The position numbers and the translations under genes are program-made. The notes under the pieces were generated by a model that saw only the letters and a list, made by a program, of their open reading frames with translations, did not search any database and was not told the DNA's origin. From an uncultured Porphyromonadaceae bacterium (lineage in GTDB: Bacteria; Bacteroidota; Bacteroidia; Bacteroidales; Muribaculaceae), in assembly GCA_905212215.1 (NCBI GenBank), contig CAJMDR010000073.1, positions 1 through 8,126 on the forward strand: DNA of 8,126 nt, given 5' to 3'. Below are positions 7,943-8,126 of the stretch, in pieces; within the stretch, counting starts at the first letter, position 1, and the number at the start of each line of letters is the position of its first letter.

Positions 7943-7982
7943 AAAAAGCTCTTTTAACTTTTGAAAGCTAAAAGAGTTTTTT
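7943..7982 (+). terminator. Hairpin/U-tract terminator after lepA
   Basis: CTCTTTTA (7949-7956) pairs perfectly with TAAAAGAG (7969-7976) across a 12 nt loop. The A-run before and six Ts after (7977-7982) extend the stem through a G-U and A-U pairs. It begins a few bases after the lepA stop, as expected for an intrinsic terminator, though the stem is AT-rich and the outer pairs compete with the U-tract role. The symmetry could also serve a convergent transcript. Confidence 0.75.
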
Positions 7983-8046
7983 AGTATATTTTTTTGTCTA
8001 ATTATTAGTTTTTTTGACTTTTTAGTAGTAAATTAGTATTTTTTTG
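7981..8046 (+). repeat. Three copies of TTAG-(TA)n-T7-G
   Basis: TTAG followed by two, zero and one TA units, then exactly seven Ts and a G, occurs at 7981-7996, 8005-8016 and 8033-8046. Copies start 24 and 28 bp apart. Each contains TTTG, the core of Bacteroidetes -33/-7 boxes; 8013-8016 with 8039-8046 (TTTTTTTG, one mismatch to TAnnTTTG) at 22 bp spacing is a weak promoter candidate for the gene at the right edge. Low-complexity origin is equally possible. Confidence 0.45.
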
Positions 8047-8102
8047 CTGAATGTCTTTATTTAAAATTGGAATTCAATTATAATAAAAATCGAGGAAAAA
8101 AT

Positions 8103-8126
8103 ATGGCACTACATGATGAGGGTATT
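8103..8126 (+). CDS. Possible start of next gene, cut by right edge
   Basis: ATG at 8103 opens eight codons (MALHDEGI) to the window end, too few to identify. In support, GAGG at 8092-8095 sits 7 nt before the ATG as a Shine-Dalgarno-like site, unusual here because the other genes lack one, and the preceding 160 bp are AT-rich non-coding DNA after a terminator. The product is unknown; it may not be a gene. Confidence 0.35.

Noticed and set aside
8051..8083. Ten-codon leader ORF (ATG 8051, TAA 8081)
   Set aside because: Too short, with no ribosome site or attenuator-like hairpin to support it.
1..8126. CRISPR arrays, tRNA or rRNA genes, insertion sequences, phage genes
   Set aside because: None seen: no regularly spaced direct repeats, no cloverleaf-type sequence, no transposase-like frame or terminal inverted repeats.

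Overview
The window looks like chromosomal DNA of an anaerobic gut-type Bacteroidales. Three promoters match the Bacteroidetes sigma-ABfr pattern (a TTTG -33 box, about 20 bp, then a TAnnTTTG -7 box). Most starts lack a Shine-Dalgarno sequence, and NrdD, NrdG, RhlE and LepA all read as ordinary Bacteroidales proteins. Genus cannot be fixed by eye.

Layout. A leftward set lies at 1-4361 (minus strand): nrdD (class III anaerobic ribonucleotide reductase with ATP-cone), nrdG (its radical-SAM activase, 6 bp downstream), a 117-residue stand-alone PAS protein whose start overlaps the nrdG stop (ATGA), an 86 bp gap with its own promoter and a 9 bp inverted repeat, and the 5' part of an ABC-F ATPase gene that runs off the left edge. 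A 318 bp AT-rich divergent region (4362-4679) carries back-to-back promoters. A rightward operon lies at 4680-7936: an RhlE-type DEAD-box RNA helicase and LepA (EF4), again joined by an ATGA overlap, ending in a hairpin/U-tract terminator. The last 190 bp are AT-rich, hold three copies of a TTAG-(TA)n-T7-G repeat, and end in the first eight codons of a possible next gene.

How they work together. NrdD and NrdG make dNTPs without oxygen, and the coupled PAS protein may sense redox state or a ligand for that system. RhlE and LepA both act on ribosomes or structured RNA, so co-expression makes sense. The ABC-F protein, if real, would also act on the ribosome.

The main oddity is the ABC-F gene. 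Its first ~196 residues look Bacteroidales, while the remainder (1-~656 of the window) looks like Clostridia/Lachnospiraceae, with a sharp codon-usage change at the highly conserved Walker B segment. This is either a real in-frame recombinant or, more likely, a metagenome assembly join. The rest of the window is mostly housekeeping. I do not see a clear new multi-gene system; the best candidates for something little described are the PAS protein attached to nrdDG and the ABC-F start-region inverted repeat.
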